Of a DNA stretch of 64,000 bases, positions 1 through 11,484 are shown in pieces. Both the position numbers and the translations under genes were made by a program. Numbering within the stretch: the first letter of the stretch is position 1; every line of letters starts with the position of its first letter. The stretch is taken from positions 4,166,398 through 4,230,397 of the forward strand of contig OW051469.1 in the NCBI GenBank assembly GCA_932521025.1. Direction: 5' to 3'. This DNA is from Oscheius onirici (taxonomy: Eukaryota; Nematoda; Chromadorea; Rhabditida; Rhabditidae). The notes under the pieces are model-generated. The model made no database searches. It was not told the origin of the DNA and was given only the letters and a program-made list of their open reading frames with translations.

Positions 1-1
1 C

Positions 2-720
2 ACCAGCACTTTCACCTGCTTCAGAAACCAGGGTTACCAGGCCGTCTTCATCCGCGGATACTCTCCCGCTGGATCTGGAGCTTACGATTCCAACGCTGCT
101 TCCAACGTCAAGAATGCCTACAGTGCCGGAATCGGAACTGAGGTCTACATGACTCCTCAGCCAATGGGATCCAAGTCTGCCACCGCTCAGATGGATGAGC
201 TCTACAAGGGACTCTCCAACAACGGTGTGACTGTCCGCTCTGTTTGGATTCAGGTCACCAGTCCCATCAACTGGCCCAACTCTCCCACATCCAACCAGAG
301 ATTCATCAGTGACCTCATCACCCGTGCTCGCTACTGGAGTCTTTCTGTCGGAATCTACACCAGCAACCAGGTAAGGGGCAGAGAAGAGAGACTGAGAGAC
401 AGAGAATGAAAAAGTGAGATAGACTGAAAATTTAAATTGTTCAGGACTGGCAATCTATCACCAACAACTGGTCCGGTGCTGGAAACGGAATCTCTCTCTG
501 GTACTACCACGTCCTCGGATCCGGAGTCTCTGGCGAAACTCCCGCTGACTTCTCCGACTTCCGTCCCTTCGGCTCCTTCAAATCTGCCACCGTCAAGCAG
601 TTCGGACAGGTCGAATCGGTCTGCAGCACCACCGTCAACAGAGACGTCTACCTCAACGGCAACAGAGCCGCCGGCATGGCCAAGTCCGAGGGACCCGTCG
701 TCGGAAGCATTGGACTCTAA
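2..720 (+). CDS. GH25 lysozyme, nematode LYS type (5' end outside window)
   Basis: Secreted peptidoglycan hydrolase, expected to act in gut lumen or defence against bacteria. Two exons are visible: 2-370 and 445-720, joined across a 74-nt GT-AG intron, giving about 214 residues of the C-terminal part. The first visible exon has IRGYSP and an Asn/Ala-rich helix, then YMTPQPMG and WIQVTSPINW, which fit the beta/alpha barrel strands of GH25. The second exon ends with DFSDFRPFGSFKSATVKQF and VESVCSTTVNRDVY, a signature I recognise from C. elegans LYS-1/LYS-2-like proteins. The N-terminal signal peptide and first catalytic Asp lie upstream of the window, so catalytic competence cannot be judged. 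No frame break is seen. The stop at 718-720 is followed by about 270 nt of non-coding sequence before the hAT insertion. Confidence 0.93.
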
Positions 721-992
721 ATATAGCTCCAGCAGCCTGACTTTTTTTGCTCAATCCCATACGAGTTTGTGTACATTTCGTGTTCAACATAAACAGTTGT
801 TTTCGATGACTCACCGCCACGTTTTCATCAAATACAGGGGGCTTATCTTCTGTGGGAAGACGCCCTGATAGAGACGAGCAGCCAAAAAAGGAGCTAAAGC
901 TTCGGGAGGTACAAAGAGTGAATTGAAATTCAGTTTCAATAGAATTAGTCTTCGGAAACAGAGTTCAGAAGGTCATCAGAAAGGGAGTGCAT

Positions 993-2354
993 CAGGGTTG
1001 GGCGAGCGCTCTCGCTCGCACCGCGAGCAGCTGATGGTGCGAGCACAAAATTTGAAAATGCTCGCGCTCACGGTGCGAGCAGTGGGTCCCACAACGATCT
1101 GATAAAAACCGGCCGATTTTGAAATTGTCTTCAATGTTACTTCTCCTTTTTCGAATTCTTTCTTTTTTATTGCTTTGTTTTCTTTTCATTGATATTTTAA
1201 TGGTTTATCGTTCGTTTTATACAGTTTTGGCATAAAAGGTCCTGCTGAAAATGTCCCAATATGATCCATATTTCGAAGAATGCGGCGAAGACAAAGGTAA
1301 AATTTGTGGCCATACGATGGCTAAAACAGGAAGAACAACTACTTCACAAATGAGACATCTCAGCACAAAGCATAGGACCGAATTCGATAAGGTTAGAACA
1401 ATCTCATTTCATATTTTTCACGTATATGTTGTAGATGACAGCTGACGTTGCCAACAACAATGCGAAAAAGCGTAAATTAGAGTTTAAAATCCCCGAAACA
1501 CGTTCTCCTCTCCCTGAATCGCCTGCTCAGGTAAATACCTAATCTTTCATTGTAAAAAATTTATAGCAGACTAAAATTACGGAAGTTTTCACAAAATGGG
1601 ACTGCCAGTCGTCGATGTCATTAAAACTAGATCGTCTTGTTGCTCTACTAATAGCTTACGAAGCACTTCCGCTCTCTTTGATGGCTTTGTTTCCAGGATC
1701 TGCTCATTGACAGGATTCATCAGTCTCTTATGAATGGACAAGATATCAACGATTGGAACCCGCCCTCACCTCTCCCTGATGCCGAAGTACCGAACTTATT
1801 CGATGACTTTGTGCGCTCACATGGGGATAGAATGGTTCCAAATCCCGAGAAGCCAGCAAGCGAGAAAAGGAAAATAGCAAAAAAAAGTTAGTTATTAAAG
1901 ATAAAACTAGTTTTGGTTTTGTTTAGGAAGCTGAATTGTTTTTTTCAACGCGCCCGAATAGAAATCTGGATCCGTATACGTTTTGGAAGGACGAGGACAA
2001 TCGGGTCCGTTACCCCAACATTCGCAAAATTGCCCGTTCGACGCTTTGTGCTCCTTCAACAAGCAGCGAGTCAGAGAGAGTCTTCTCTGCAGCCCGTCTC
2101 ATAACGACAGATCTCCGTAACAGACTATCTTCAGACAACTTGAAAATGATTTTGTTTGTTAACTTTAACAGTCACCTCCTCAAAAGTGGCTGAAAATTTA
2201 TTTTGTTCTCCGTAGAATCTAACACTGTGTTGTCCTTCTTTTCAAATCAATAAAACCGTTGTTTTTCATTTTTCACTAAGTTTTTGCTCGCATGCGAGCA
2301 AAAAATCTGCTCGTGCTCGCGCTCGCACAAAAAATCGCTGTTCGCCCAACCCTG
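993..2354 (+). mobile_element. hAT-family element, copy 1, complete ends but internally deleted
   Basis: A 1362-bp element bounded by a 13-bp terminal inverted repeat (CAGGGTTGGGCGA) and an 8-bp target-site duplication GAGTGCAT at 985-992 and 2355-2362, both diagnostic of hAT elements. The first 90 bp and last 70 bp carry repeated GCTCGC/GCGAGC words, probably transposase-binding sites. The interior keeps only a zinc-finger-like start and a hAT dimerisation end. Copy 2 at 12205-13492 is nearly identical outside small indels, so both are recent. Relative to copy 2 this copy has 8 extra bases (TGCTCATT, about 1697-1704) and one A fewer in the A-run near 1880. Confidence 0.92.
1251..2193 (+). 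pseudogene. Truncated hAT transposase (BED-like N-terminus + RNase H edge + hAT dimerisation domain)
   Basis: Exon-like pieces separated by short introns. 1251-1390 encodes a BED-finger-like segment (ICGHTMAKTGR ... MRHLSTKH). 1436-1530 encodes a basic linker (NNAKKRKLEF). About 1570-1690 in another frame encodes KLDRLVALLIAYEALPLSLM, which matches the early part of hAT transposases just before the DDE core. 1936-2193 encodes the C-terminal dimerisation domain with YPNIRKIAR, SSESERVFSAA and RNRLSSDNLKM. The catalytic RNase H-like core of several hundred residues is absent and the frames do not join, so no active transposase can be made. Mobilisation would need an enzyme from elsewhere. Confidence 0.85.
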
Positions 2355-2362
2355 GAGTGCAT

Positions 2363-2689
2363 AATTGCGCAAAGAACAGAGAGAACAAGAAGTATAGCGG
2401 AGAACATGATGTGTACTTTGTAATCTAGTCAAATTTCCCGGTTTTTGAAAGAGAACACGTCATTACCTTTTTCATTACCTGGTAGAGGAAGACAAACCCT
2501 ACAGCATTTCTCGACGTTCAAAGCAGAGCGTGTTCCTAACCTAATGGAGCGAAGTCTCCGTTCAAGTTTTGCTTAGTAAAAGTTTCCAAACAAAATAAAA
2601 CTTTCTAATTGTCTTGTTTCCAAAATAACTTTGAAAAATACACCTTTCAACAATTAAAAATATTAAAGTAAACTATTCGGGAGACTATC
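2363..2689. other. Intergenic, nothing recognised
   Basis: AT-rich spacer between the hAT element and the next gene. I see no coding frame, repeat or RNA gene. It should contain the promoter of the gene starting at 2690. Confidence 0.6.
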
Positions 2690-3545
2690 ATGCGGATGCT
2701 ACTCGTTGCTCTCGTCTCCATCTACTTGGTCGCCAGTCGAGAGCCACCTTGCTACGAGGGAGACGTCTACAGGGCCAACAAACAACCATGGAGTCAGGTC
2801 GACTCGCCGACGAAACCGTCGAAATGCTACTTCCACATTGAGTTCAAGATGGATTCACTGGCAAGCTGCTCTTTCAACCAGATTGTCGTTCAACTTGGAC
2901 ACGAGAGAAAAGATAGTCGGACGGTTAGTTCTCACTTCTCTTTATCCTTCTGTTCCTCTCTTCCTCTAATTCTCACTCTCCAACTCCAGAACCAGTATGG
3001 CAACTGCTCATTCGTCACGCCTTTCTGGTTCATCTCGAACCCCTACCTGAGATGTCAGTGCGAAGGCAGCCACTGCAACAGTCGTCTGGAGAAGATTCTT
3101 CCAATCCTCGACGATTTCCGACGAAGCATGGACAACGGCAGCGAGACGATGACGGAGAGGAATCTGCTCAACTGCATCGAATCCGAACTCGAGACTCTCG
3201 CCCTTCTACCGAAACGAGAAGAGACCAGACAAGAAGAACCGAGCACAGTCGTCCCGTTTTTCATGTAAGTTCTTCAGTCAGAGTGAACAGTCTACCTTTT
3301 TCAGAAGACACGACTTCTACTGGATCACCGGCATCTGTCTTCTGCTCCTCCTCATCGTTCTCGTCTTACTTCTCATCATTATCCTTCTCGTAAAAAGACG
3401 AAAACCCGAGAAGAGACGACCGAAGAAATGCCACTACGAGTGCTGGAACGTGATAGATCCCACAGACCGAGGCACATTCTTTCCCAGCGGATCCATCCCT
3501 TCCATGAGTCGCGAGACCATCAAACCAGAAGAGGAAGAGCACTAG
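2690..3545 (+). CDS. Orphan single-pass (type I) membrane protein
   Basis: Three exons, 2690-2923, 2990-3264 and 3305-3545, with introns of 66 and 40 nt; about 249 residues. The start has a signal peptide (MRMLLVALVSIYLVAS) followed by a Cys-containing ectodomain of about 180 residues with NCSF and NGS glycosylation sites and a Cys pair CQCEGSHC. Exon 3 encodes a strongly hydrophobic run of about 25 residues (ICLLLLLIVLVLLLIIILL), then KRRKPEKRRPKK as stop-transfer and an acidic tail ending PEEEEH. The first intron is a multiple of three and open, so intron retention would not break the frame. I do not recognise the ectodomain family; a cell-surface receptor or adhesion role is inference only. 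Confidence 0.65.
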
Positions 3546-4461
3546 TTTGTGCTCTGGAAGGTAAACGATACTTTATAAAGTTCACGGCTAGAACCGTGTT
3601 GCTTTTTTTCATTGTTTTGGTAGGGATTCGTGAGGTCTACTACAATTTAATCCACGGCGCTGAAAATCTGTATAACAGCTCTGTTATTGAGAACGAACAG
3701 GAAGCTAGGCTATTCGAAATGTGCTGACTCACGATAGGAAGAACAGTTGTCAATCAGTTTGTTATCCAAAAGAAAGTCTTGGAGCGGGTCAGTTTCACGG
3801 ATGTGGTAAGATAGCTTGGAGACTCTGACAAGTCTGATTGGAAGACGGGCTCAGTATAAGAACTTTTGCCGCTGGGAGTAGACAGGGATAAAAACAACCG
3901 ATGAGAGGAGCAGTGTACTTTGACAGCTCGAGCTCCACTTACAGTAACCCGGGCGTATCTCAAAAGTAGACTGGATCAGCCTGTACGTTCAACGGGCACA
4001 TGTCTGGTTCTAACAAGTTGTAAAATGAAAGGTATGAGACTAAAAATAAGACACTTTTTGGATGTGAGATGTACAACCGCGAATTGGGCTTTCTGAACGG
4101 TAGAGTTGCCAACCGTTCAGTCCCAAACGGACATCAGTTGCGGCATCAAGCTGTGACAATGGACTAGGGCTGAATAAGGTACGAATCTGTTTTTACTGGT
4201 TTACCCCTAGTGCGAAACAATATGATTCCTTACTCTTCCTGAAGAAGTAATCTTACTGACTCATTGTCAGTTTTTATTCTAATATTGAGCCACTTCTTAC
4301 GTTTGGTTCCTCCTCTTCTGACTCGGCACATCATCGATCGTCCCACTTCTTGTTTTTGTCTCTTCCCGCCATTTACCTGGGATTACCGTCGGGCCTCCCC
4401 TACAACGTTGTCCATAAAAGACGGAATTCTAACTGCTCCGCCCTCTAGCCAACGACACAAG
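3546..4461. other. Intergenic, 0.9 kb, nothing recognised
   Basis: No convincing exon on either strand. A 10-bp hairpin (CTGAACGGT / ACCGTTCAG) lies near 4094-4120. A splice-acceptor-like CCCTCTAG just before the ATG at 4462 may be the trans-splice site of the next gene. Confidence 0.55.
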
Positions 4462-5639
4462 ATGAAGGAGCTTCTACTACTCTTTGGACTGACCTACGCA
4501 CTGAATGGAGCCATCAAGGAGACCATCAAGCTACCAACTCTGTCTGCAGAAAATGGAACTTTTGTCAACATTCTCTGTGCTTCTACGGCAGTGATGGGCA
4601 ATAGTTCTTTTGCGAAATGGATAAAAGTTTGGAGAGTCAATCAGAGCGAGACATTTGAAGCAGGACATATGACTTTCATCAATGGAAACGAAAGTCTCAG
4701 GTACTGTTTCAGAGAAACTATTTAAATCTTCCCTTCAGAATTCAACCCGTGCTCTCACTCGATGCCGGTATCTACGACTGCTGTCTCCATGCCTACGCCT
4801 ACGAAGATTTCCAGTGTTTTTCAACCGAGCTGGTAATCCCCCAGGATGGGATTATCAGTACCCTAAGCGCATCTGTCAACTCATCGGTTGAGGGAAAGAA
4901 CCGCACGGGTAAGTAGTCTGAACTTTAATAAGGAAGAAAGAGAGTTCAGAGCCTCCTATGCCGCCGGCTTGGAATGTGGATCTGGCTGGAATGGATACGT
5001 TGAATGCTGTAGAGAACTACACCTACTTCATCAGACTCTACGACATGAATGTGACTGATATCAAGTGTATCAGGGATGGGAACATGACCAGTCTTCTGAA
5101 GGTGGTAAGTACTTTTGGGAAGGGACCTGAACTGTCAAGAGGAGAGTAACAAGAAGCGAGACTCTGTTCTGAGAGTCTTTGAGTTCACTTCTTTAACGGG
5201 AGATGATTCTGATCGTCCTGAAAATAATAGCTCAGTAAAGAGTCTGATAACTTTCCGACGTTGCTGGAAACAGCCCAGAACCTTAGTGCTTCACTGTAAA
5301 ATCAAAGTTTCTACGAAAACTGCCGTTTTCTAGAGCAACAACTTCCCAGCTCCCATCTACTCTGATGCCCTGATTCCCAAGTTTACACTGGCCGACTTTG
5401 GAGGTTCCTATGCCTGCAATGGAACCTACAAAAATGGCAATGAGACTGAAACTATCCCGGTATTTTTTCCTTGCTGGATTAAGTCAGTAATTTAGGCCGA
5501 GTTTGAGATAATCGAGTCGATCGACTCTAACCTTCATACCCAGTTTCTAGAACAGGAACTGGTCAAGCAGTACAGGAACAGTGTCGTCCAAAGGACCTTC
5601 TTTGGCTGTCTCGTCCTCTTTGCTCTTATCAACTATTGA
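4462..5639 (+). CDS. Secreted or GPI-anchored protein with two Ig-like domains
   Basis: Five exons: 4462-4700, 4739-4908, 4950-5104, 5334-5459, 5496-5639; all phases join. Signal peptide MKELLLLFGLTYALNG. Ig-like domain 1 ends with the F-strand motif LDAGIYDCC, pairing with an upstream ILCAS cysteine. Domain 2 ends with ADFGGSYACNG, again the D/F-x-G-x-Y-x-C signature. At least six N-glycosylation sequons are present. The C-terminus is a short hydrophobic stretch (TFFGCLVLFALINY) with no charged tail, as in a GPI-attachment signal. The 228-nt third intron is long for this genome. No known orthologue comes to mind; the Ig assignment rests on motif spacing. It lies in tandem with the membrane protein at 2690 and both are small surface proteins. 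Confidence 0.68.
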
Positions 5640-5706
5640 ATTTTTATAATGCTTGTGATACTTTCCTATTGTCTTTTTTACAAGTTTCTATGAAATGAAT
5701 ATTTAT

Positions 5707-7255
5707 CTACAATCCCAGATACTCTGCGACGGAATCGTCTAAACTAAAGGCGCTTCTGAAACTCTTGGTTATCTGCTGTTCCTTAGCCTCTTTCCTCTTC
5801 ATCTCCTTCTTCCAGCTGCCCTTGAATGGCTGCGGTTTTCTGGAAAAACTAATAGAGACGAATAGTAGCTTACCTTTCAGACTGAACTGCTCTCTCGTCA
5901 TTTGGATGGAAGTGGGTAACTTTCGGCTTCATCTTCTCTAGACCGAGCCCTTTCCTATTCCGCTTTAGGATGGTTCGGACAGGAAACTTTCGACCTTCTC
6001 CGTCTTTTCCGAGACCAGCCTCTTCAGTCCAGCCTTGTCTCTTTAGTAGTTTGTAACCTGAAATGGGGTTTTGGGTCAGTATAGAACAACTTACCAATGT
6101 TCGACTCCGGAATAACTATCCCTGAATGTGTTGTCCCTCTCTTCCCGGCATTGTAAATGTGTAAAGTTGTGGTCTCATGATCTGACTCCCTCCTAAATCA
6201 AATTTCAATGGGAAACATTCAAGAAACTTGCGAATATCTGCACTGACAAACGGTACAGAAAATGTCCTCATCCAGTTCGACAAAACTCTCTTCCTGTACC
6301 TCCTGTAGACTGATAAATTCAATCAGTCTCGCTGCCAGAACCTCATTTTTCTTCTCATCCAAAATGTCGAAAATAGTCTGATCCTTTGAGTTGACTAAGT
6401 TGTGATTGGCTCCGCGAGAAAGGAGCAGCCTAAGCTTGTTCTTATACAGTTTTTCTGCTTGGCTCACCGGCAAATGTGTTCATGCCCTGCCGCTGCTGCT
6501 ATCATCAGTGCCGTCCAGTAGAAACTGTCCATAATGTCTATGGGCATTCCATTTGACAGGTACGTCTCAAGTGTCTTCTGATCACCATCTTGGGCAGCCT
6601 TGAGATAGGCGTGACAGTCAGAGTCGTTCAGTTCGGGGTACTGGCGTCTTTGATTAGGACGACGAACGGGACGAGAGGGTCCCGGCTGGTCCAGAGGTTC
6701 TTCTTTCACTGAAAAAGAAGACTTTTAAAACAATCTGTGAATAATTTGTGACATTTCAAGTTGTCAACACTCACGAAAACGAAAATTTGTCACGAAAAGA
6801 CGAACGTCTTTTGTAATCTTTCGAAAGACTTATCACAAACAGAGATATTACTTGACCAGTGTGATCGTCATCTGAGAGTACTGTAGAAACAATTTTGAGG
6901 CAAGCTGAACAGACTAGTTGTACCACTAACTTTGTGCTAGACGAAGGATAAATGTAAGGAAAACTTCCAAAAACCTGTCTCTCCCGAATGCGAAGCAATT
7001 TTTTTAGGGTTGCGGTAGAATTTGCCCGAAAAGACCTTAACTGCGTAACTAACTCACCCGATGTCGACGGTTCATTCAGAAGATTCTCATAAAAGTCCTT
7101 TGCTTCCTTTCCGCTAATTTTCTCCTCCAATCGCTCCTTTTCCTCATCGGTCTACAAAAAATTTATTTAAAACAAATATAACCACCAACCGTGTTCCATC
7201 CTGGCCCAGTTTTCTCCTTGGCTGGTACAAAAGCCGTGTAGCCTATTTTGTCCAT
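5707..7255 (-). CDS. GPANK1: GPANK1-like protein (ankyrin repeats + G-patch)
   Basis: Exons from the start: 7190-7255, 7058-7151, 6468-6708, from 6429 downward, an exon ending near 6094, 5874-6057 and 5707-5839. The N-terminus ([14 protein letters not shown]) leads into an acidic/basic linker, then two ankyrin repeats ([20 protein letters not shown]...[28 protein letters not shown]), a C-x2-C segment (FCTVC), and a G-patch domain: [19 protein letters not shown] then RKGLG. A basic tail ends SVAEYLGL. This domain order is that of vertebrate GPANK1, a presumed nuclear RNA-associated protein. The junction between the second ankyrin repeat and the HxxT segment around 6180-6260 is ambiguous: a 51-nt intron with donor GTGCAG fits best. 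Intron 2 is 349 nt. Confidence 0.85.
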
Positions 7256-7532
7256 TTTTAAATAGACTATTGACAAGAACAAGCGAAGAAATGTGTCCGA
7301 ACAAGCTTCGAAGATTCCTAAAGCCGTCACAGCAAAAGCATTGTGTACTGCGTACTCAGGAGAAAAATATTCACCTAGCCAAAATAGGTAATTAACAAGA
7401 CGACAGGAGCCAGTCTAAAAGCGAACAAAATAGTAACCGGTAAATTGAGGGGGATAAATGTCCAGTTTGAACTGGAATGAGCAATTCTGTATAAGGGCAA
7501 CCTAGGTAAAAAAAAATATGAGGGGAAGGATA

Positions 7533-10500
7533 TCAGAAGTCGCATGACTTCGAAACTGTGCTGTCGTCTGAATCTTCTTCGAAGATGGTCGGGGCACGGC
7601 ATTGGGGACACGTGTTTCCCTTCTTTAGCCATTCACGGAGGCACTGAAAACGGCACATATTAGAAGTTCTTTCTCCTCTTCATTTTACGGCGCTCAGAAG
7701 AATGAAGTAAATTCTGTCCAAGTCTTAGATTCTCATCCAAATCAACTAATCTTTTGACAACAAGTAACTTCTCATGACTACCTCGTTCTCACTGAAAGTT
7801 CAAAACAAACTCTTATCTTGACAATTTCTGACCTGTCGCGGCCATTTGAGGTTCCGGACAAACAAACAAACATCCAAACAGAGTCCACCACAGACACCAT
7901 TGCGCTTTAGATCTAGAACGACACTTGCGTCGAACAGATTAAAAATGAGAGCGGAAATCTGTGTAGCAAGAAAATGTTTCAATGCAATGCTAACGGCGTT
8001 CCAATTTTTTTTCTTAATATTTTCAAATGAAAAACGTGGCGCCCATTTGAAAAAGATGGAACGTCTTGATTGAATTCAAGATTCAAACGAGATTAATTGT
8101 TGAAAAGCCTGAACAAAAAGGACTTACAGCATTATGATGCTGCTGCTTACAAAGCGGACAGCCATGCAGATTAACGGATCCCAGATCTTCGTGACAGATT
8201 GCACATTGCGGAGCCTAAAAATGGTTTTTTTTCTGAGAGAAGGTGAAGGAAACCCACACTCTCATCGCCAGTGGGAAGCGATGCTCTTGTAGCGGTAGCG
8301 ACGGGTCTTTCTGAGATCAGAGGACAGGGAGAAGCTGGCTTGGGAATATGAAGACGAAAGGCGATTCGATCAATGGCCACTTTCAAGTCCCATTGACGAG
8401 AACTGTTCTGATCCTGGAGCTCTTTCGCCAGGTGACATTCGATGCTGGCTCTTTAAAAGAGTTTTTGCAGCCGAAAAATAGCTTACCTCATAGGGAACGA
8501 AACGCCGGCCTTTTTGGCCATATTCTCAATTTCGCGACTGATTACAGGCATCCATTTTTTCATTCCGGCCGTCAGAGGCTGATTGGCTTCCTGTTCAGCC
8601 CTCCCGACAGAACTGACCATATCCTGAGAGAGCTTCGGAACCGGCACGTTTTGCACAATTTTGTCACTGCCCGTCTAAATTCATGTTCTTTGAAGAAAAC
8701 AGAAGAATAAATACCTCCAAAATGTTGATATTGTTCAGATGAACCTGCTCACACTGCAAATATTCGTCCTTCAGGTCGGCGAAATAGACGCGGTTCATCT
8801 GACGGTCTCGGGGGCTGTTTTCCGGTTTCAGACTCAAAGACTGGTATTTAAAAAAGAAAAATCCTGAAACTTACGCCTCGAGTATGATATTAATGTGACT
8901 CAGACTGCTCTGAATCAGCAGGACATCTCTTCTCTCGCTGAGCAGCAGATCACGAATATACTGCTTTTGCTGGTTCATCTGGAGATGGCTTTGAAGATTT
9001 TGGAAATGTCCATCCTGCTGGCTGAGACGCATCTGGAGGTTATCGAGTTCCAGTCTATGCTGCTCCTCTTCTTAAAATGAGTAGTATCATTGATGAAAAG
9101 CCAAGAAAATGCGATAAAAACGCTTAAGGACACACAAAAATATGCACTACATTCGTTTATTGCCGAAAAATCCGCTCAGAAAAGATTCAAACGTACTGCG
9201 ATTGGCTTCCTCTCGAGCCAGAAAGATTTGTTCTTGGAGACTTGTCATCTGTTCCTGAATGATCTCATTCTGCTCGATTTCGGCCGTAATCTGTGCCTGG
9301 AGCCTAAAAAACATTTTTTAGAAAAATTGACGAAATTCAAGCCTACGATTGGATCTTTCTTTGATATTGTTTCATCTTTTTCGACGGATCTCCGCGTGAG
9401 CCGTTTTCGGAGGAATAATTCTCGCGAAGCTTTTCCGGCTGCCAGTCAGGACGGCCGACAGCGGCAGTTTCGACAGAGGCTCCGCAATACGTGTTCTCAT
9501 CGCTAGAGGAACTGTTCTAAAGTAGCTTCATTTAGAGACAAAGGAAAGGGGAAACGTACCTGACGAGTAAGCTCATTCCAGTTGTCTTCGAAGGAAGGAG
9601 AGGCGCCGCCGGCCATCGTGGTGTTGGCAGTGAGAGCCTCGGCATATTGCTGATTCGGATGGATGTCCTTACCGCAGATTCCGCACGTAAAAATGACAGC
9701 ATTCTTTGCTTCTTCTTCGGGTATAGTCTCTTCCGGCTCCTGCTTGACGACGGGAAGGATGGGTATAATCGAAGTTGGCATAGCACTGCTCCTAATTAGC
9801 TATGTTTTTCGGCGAAAATAAAAAACGGTACTTTTCTACGACTTTGGAAGGCTGCACAGCCTTCTCCTCACTCTTGGACTCCATCTTGGTCGGGTTCTTC
9901 TTCTCTTCAACTAGAGGCTTTTTCGAACTGAAAAAATGGAATAAATTTGGGGAAAAGTCGAAGTTAGTTAGAAAGTTAAGACATATCACTTCTCCTAATT
10001 AGCTGTTTTCGGAAAAATACAAAAAAACGGTACCTTTCATCGGCTTTGGAAGGCTGCACAGCCTTCTCCTCACTCTTGGACTCAATCTTGGGCGAGTTCT
10101 TCTTCTCTTCAACTGGAGGCTTTTTCGAGCTGAAAAAATAAATTATTTGGAGAAAAGGCGAAGTTGGCATAGCGCTGCTCCTAATTAGCTATGTTTTTTT
10201 CAACAAATAAAAATTAGTACTTTTCTTCGACTTTGGAAGGCTGCTCAGCCTTCTTTTCACTCTTGGACTCCATCTTGGTCGGGTTCTTCTTCTCTTCAAC
10301 TAGAGGCTTTTTCGAACTGAAAAAATGGAATAAATTTGGGGAAAAGTCGAAATTAGTATATCACAGCTCCTAATTAGCTAGGTATGTTTTCGGCAAAAAT
10401 AATAAAACATACTTTTCGTCGGCTCTGGAAGGTTTCTCAGAATTCTCCTCACTCTTGGACTTCTTCTTGGATGGCTTCTTCTTCTCATTTTCAACTCGAG

Positions 10501-11329
10501 GCTTTTTCGAGCTGAAAAAAAATGAAATAAATTTGGGGAAAAGACGAAGTTGGCATGTCACTGCTCCGAATTAGCTTTGTTGTTCGGCCAAATTAATAAA
10601 AAGTACTTCTCTTCGGCTTTGCAAGGCTTCTCAGCCTTCTTCTCACTCTTGGACTCCTTCTTGGATAGCTTCTTCTTCTCCTTTTTCTTCTTCTCAACTG
10701 GAGGCTTTTTCGAGCTGAAAAAATCAAATAAATTAGGGGAAAAGACGATTAAATTAGGATGAACAGGCTAGAAATTTAGAAAAGTAGCACCTAACACTAC
10801 ATTCGACCTTGAATCGCTCGATACAGCTCTCGAGATCGGCCATAGACTTGATTTCTATGCGTTCTGTGCTGTCCTCGGCTTCCAGGCTGGGAATAGCGTC
10901 GGGAAGAGAAGGATCCTCGATTTTGGGTTCTTCCGGATCGGGAGTAGGAGGACTATTTGGACAATCGCCAGCAGCCGGGTCCTTTTTCTCACTCTCAGCA
11001 GGAGCCGGTGGCGTCTCGACAGGAGTAGCTGGAAGGCTCTTATTGGGATCGCACAGCGCGTCGGCCAGCTTCTTCAACACCTGATTTTCGCACTTTTTCG
11101 ATTTGCTCGGATATAGGGGACGGCTCATCGAGGCCGTGACGCGGGTAAAGGAAATTTCGGCCATGCTGCACATCCTGAACAGGTCGCGAGGATCTTCTTG
11201 AGGCAGACAGAGCTTTTCCTTCTCTTCAGCCGGCTCGGATTTGGATGGCGTTTCGTCGGGAGGACTTTTCGTGGTCGGAGAACGGAGCAGGAAACCTCTT
11301 TGCAGTCCAGTAGCACTCTTCTGAGCCAT
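7533..11329 (-). CDS. Large coiled-coil RING-H2 protein, putative E3 ubiquitin ligase
   Basis: Minus-strand gene of about 14 exons. Exon 10791-11329 starts MAQKSATGLQRGF and is Pro/Glu-rich. Five duplicated exons (10607-10714, 10413-10511, 10221-10316, 10034-10129, 9832-9927) follow, each adding 32-36 Lys/Glu-rich residues. Exon 9560-9785 has a CGIC motif. Exons from about 9508 to 8880 encode a Gln/Glu-rich coiled coil (EEQHRLELDNLQMRL). Exons down to 8129 add a linker (MKKWMPVISREIENM). The C-terminus, 8128-8214 plus 7533-7643, holds a RING-H2-like module: CAIC...CPLCKQQHHNAC then TCPQCRAP, ending SKSCDF. A coiled coil followed by a terminal RING resembles TTC3/DZIP3-type ligases, but orthology is not shown. 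An acceptor-like TTTTTTTCAG lies 32 nt upstream of the ATG, consistent with trans-splicing. Confidence 0.8.
9832..10714 (-). repeat. Tandem array of five duplicated exons
   Basis: Five exon-plus-intron units of about 187-202 bp lie head to tail: exons 9832-9927, 10034-10129, 10221-10316 (96 nt each), 10413-10511 (99 nt) and 10607-10714 (108 nt). Every exon enters and leaves in phase 2, so any number can be joined in frame. Each encodes SKKPxVEEKKxx...SKSEEKxxxPSKxxEK. The introns are also duplicated, with a shared CTAATTAGCTATG motif. Coding lengths are multiples of three (32, 32, 32, 33, 36 codons). Confidence 0.9.
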
Positions 11330-11484
11330 TGCTAGCGGAATCGGTTGGTACGAGTTTCTGAAAAAAATTATTTGAAGAAATGAAGTATAATAACAAGTGA
11401 GAATGCATTGCAATAAAAAAGGCAATTTATGGAAAAACTCGATACAGCAGAACTCTTTTTGAAAACTCGATAAGATTGCTTAGA

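Noticed and set aside
10754-11425. Start at an upstream in-frame ATG for the RING gene
   Set aside because: A TTTTTTTCAG acceptor lies between that ATG and MAQKSAT, so the upstream part is probably intron or outron.
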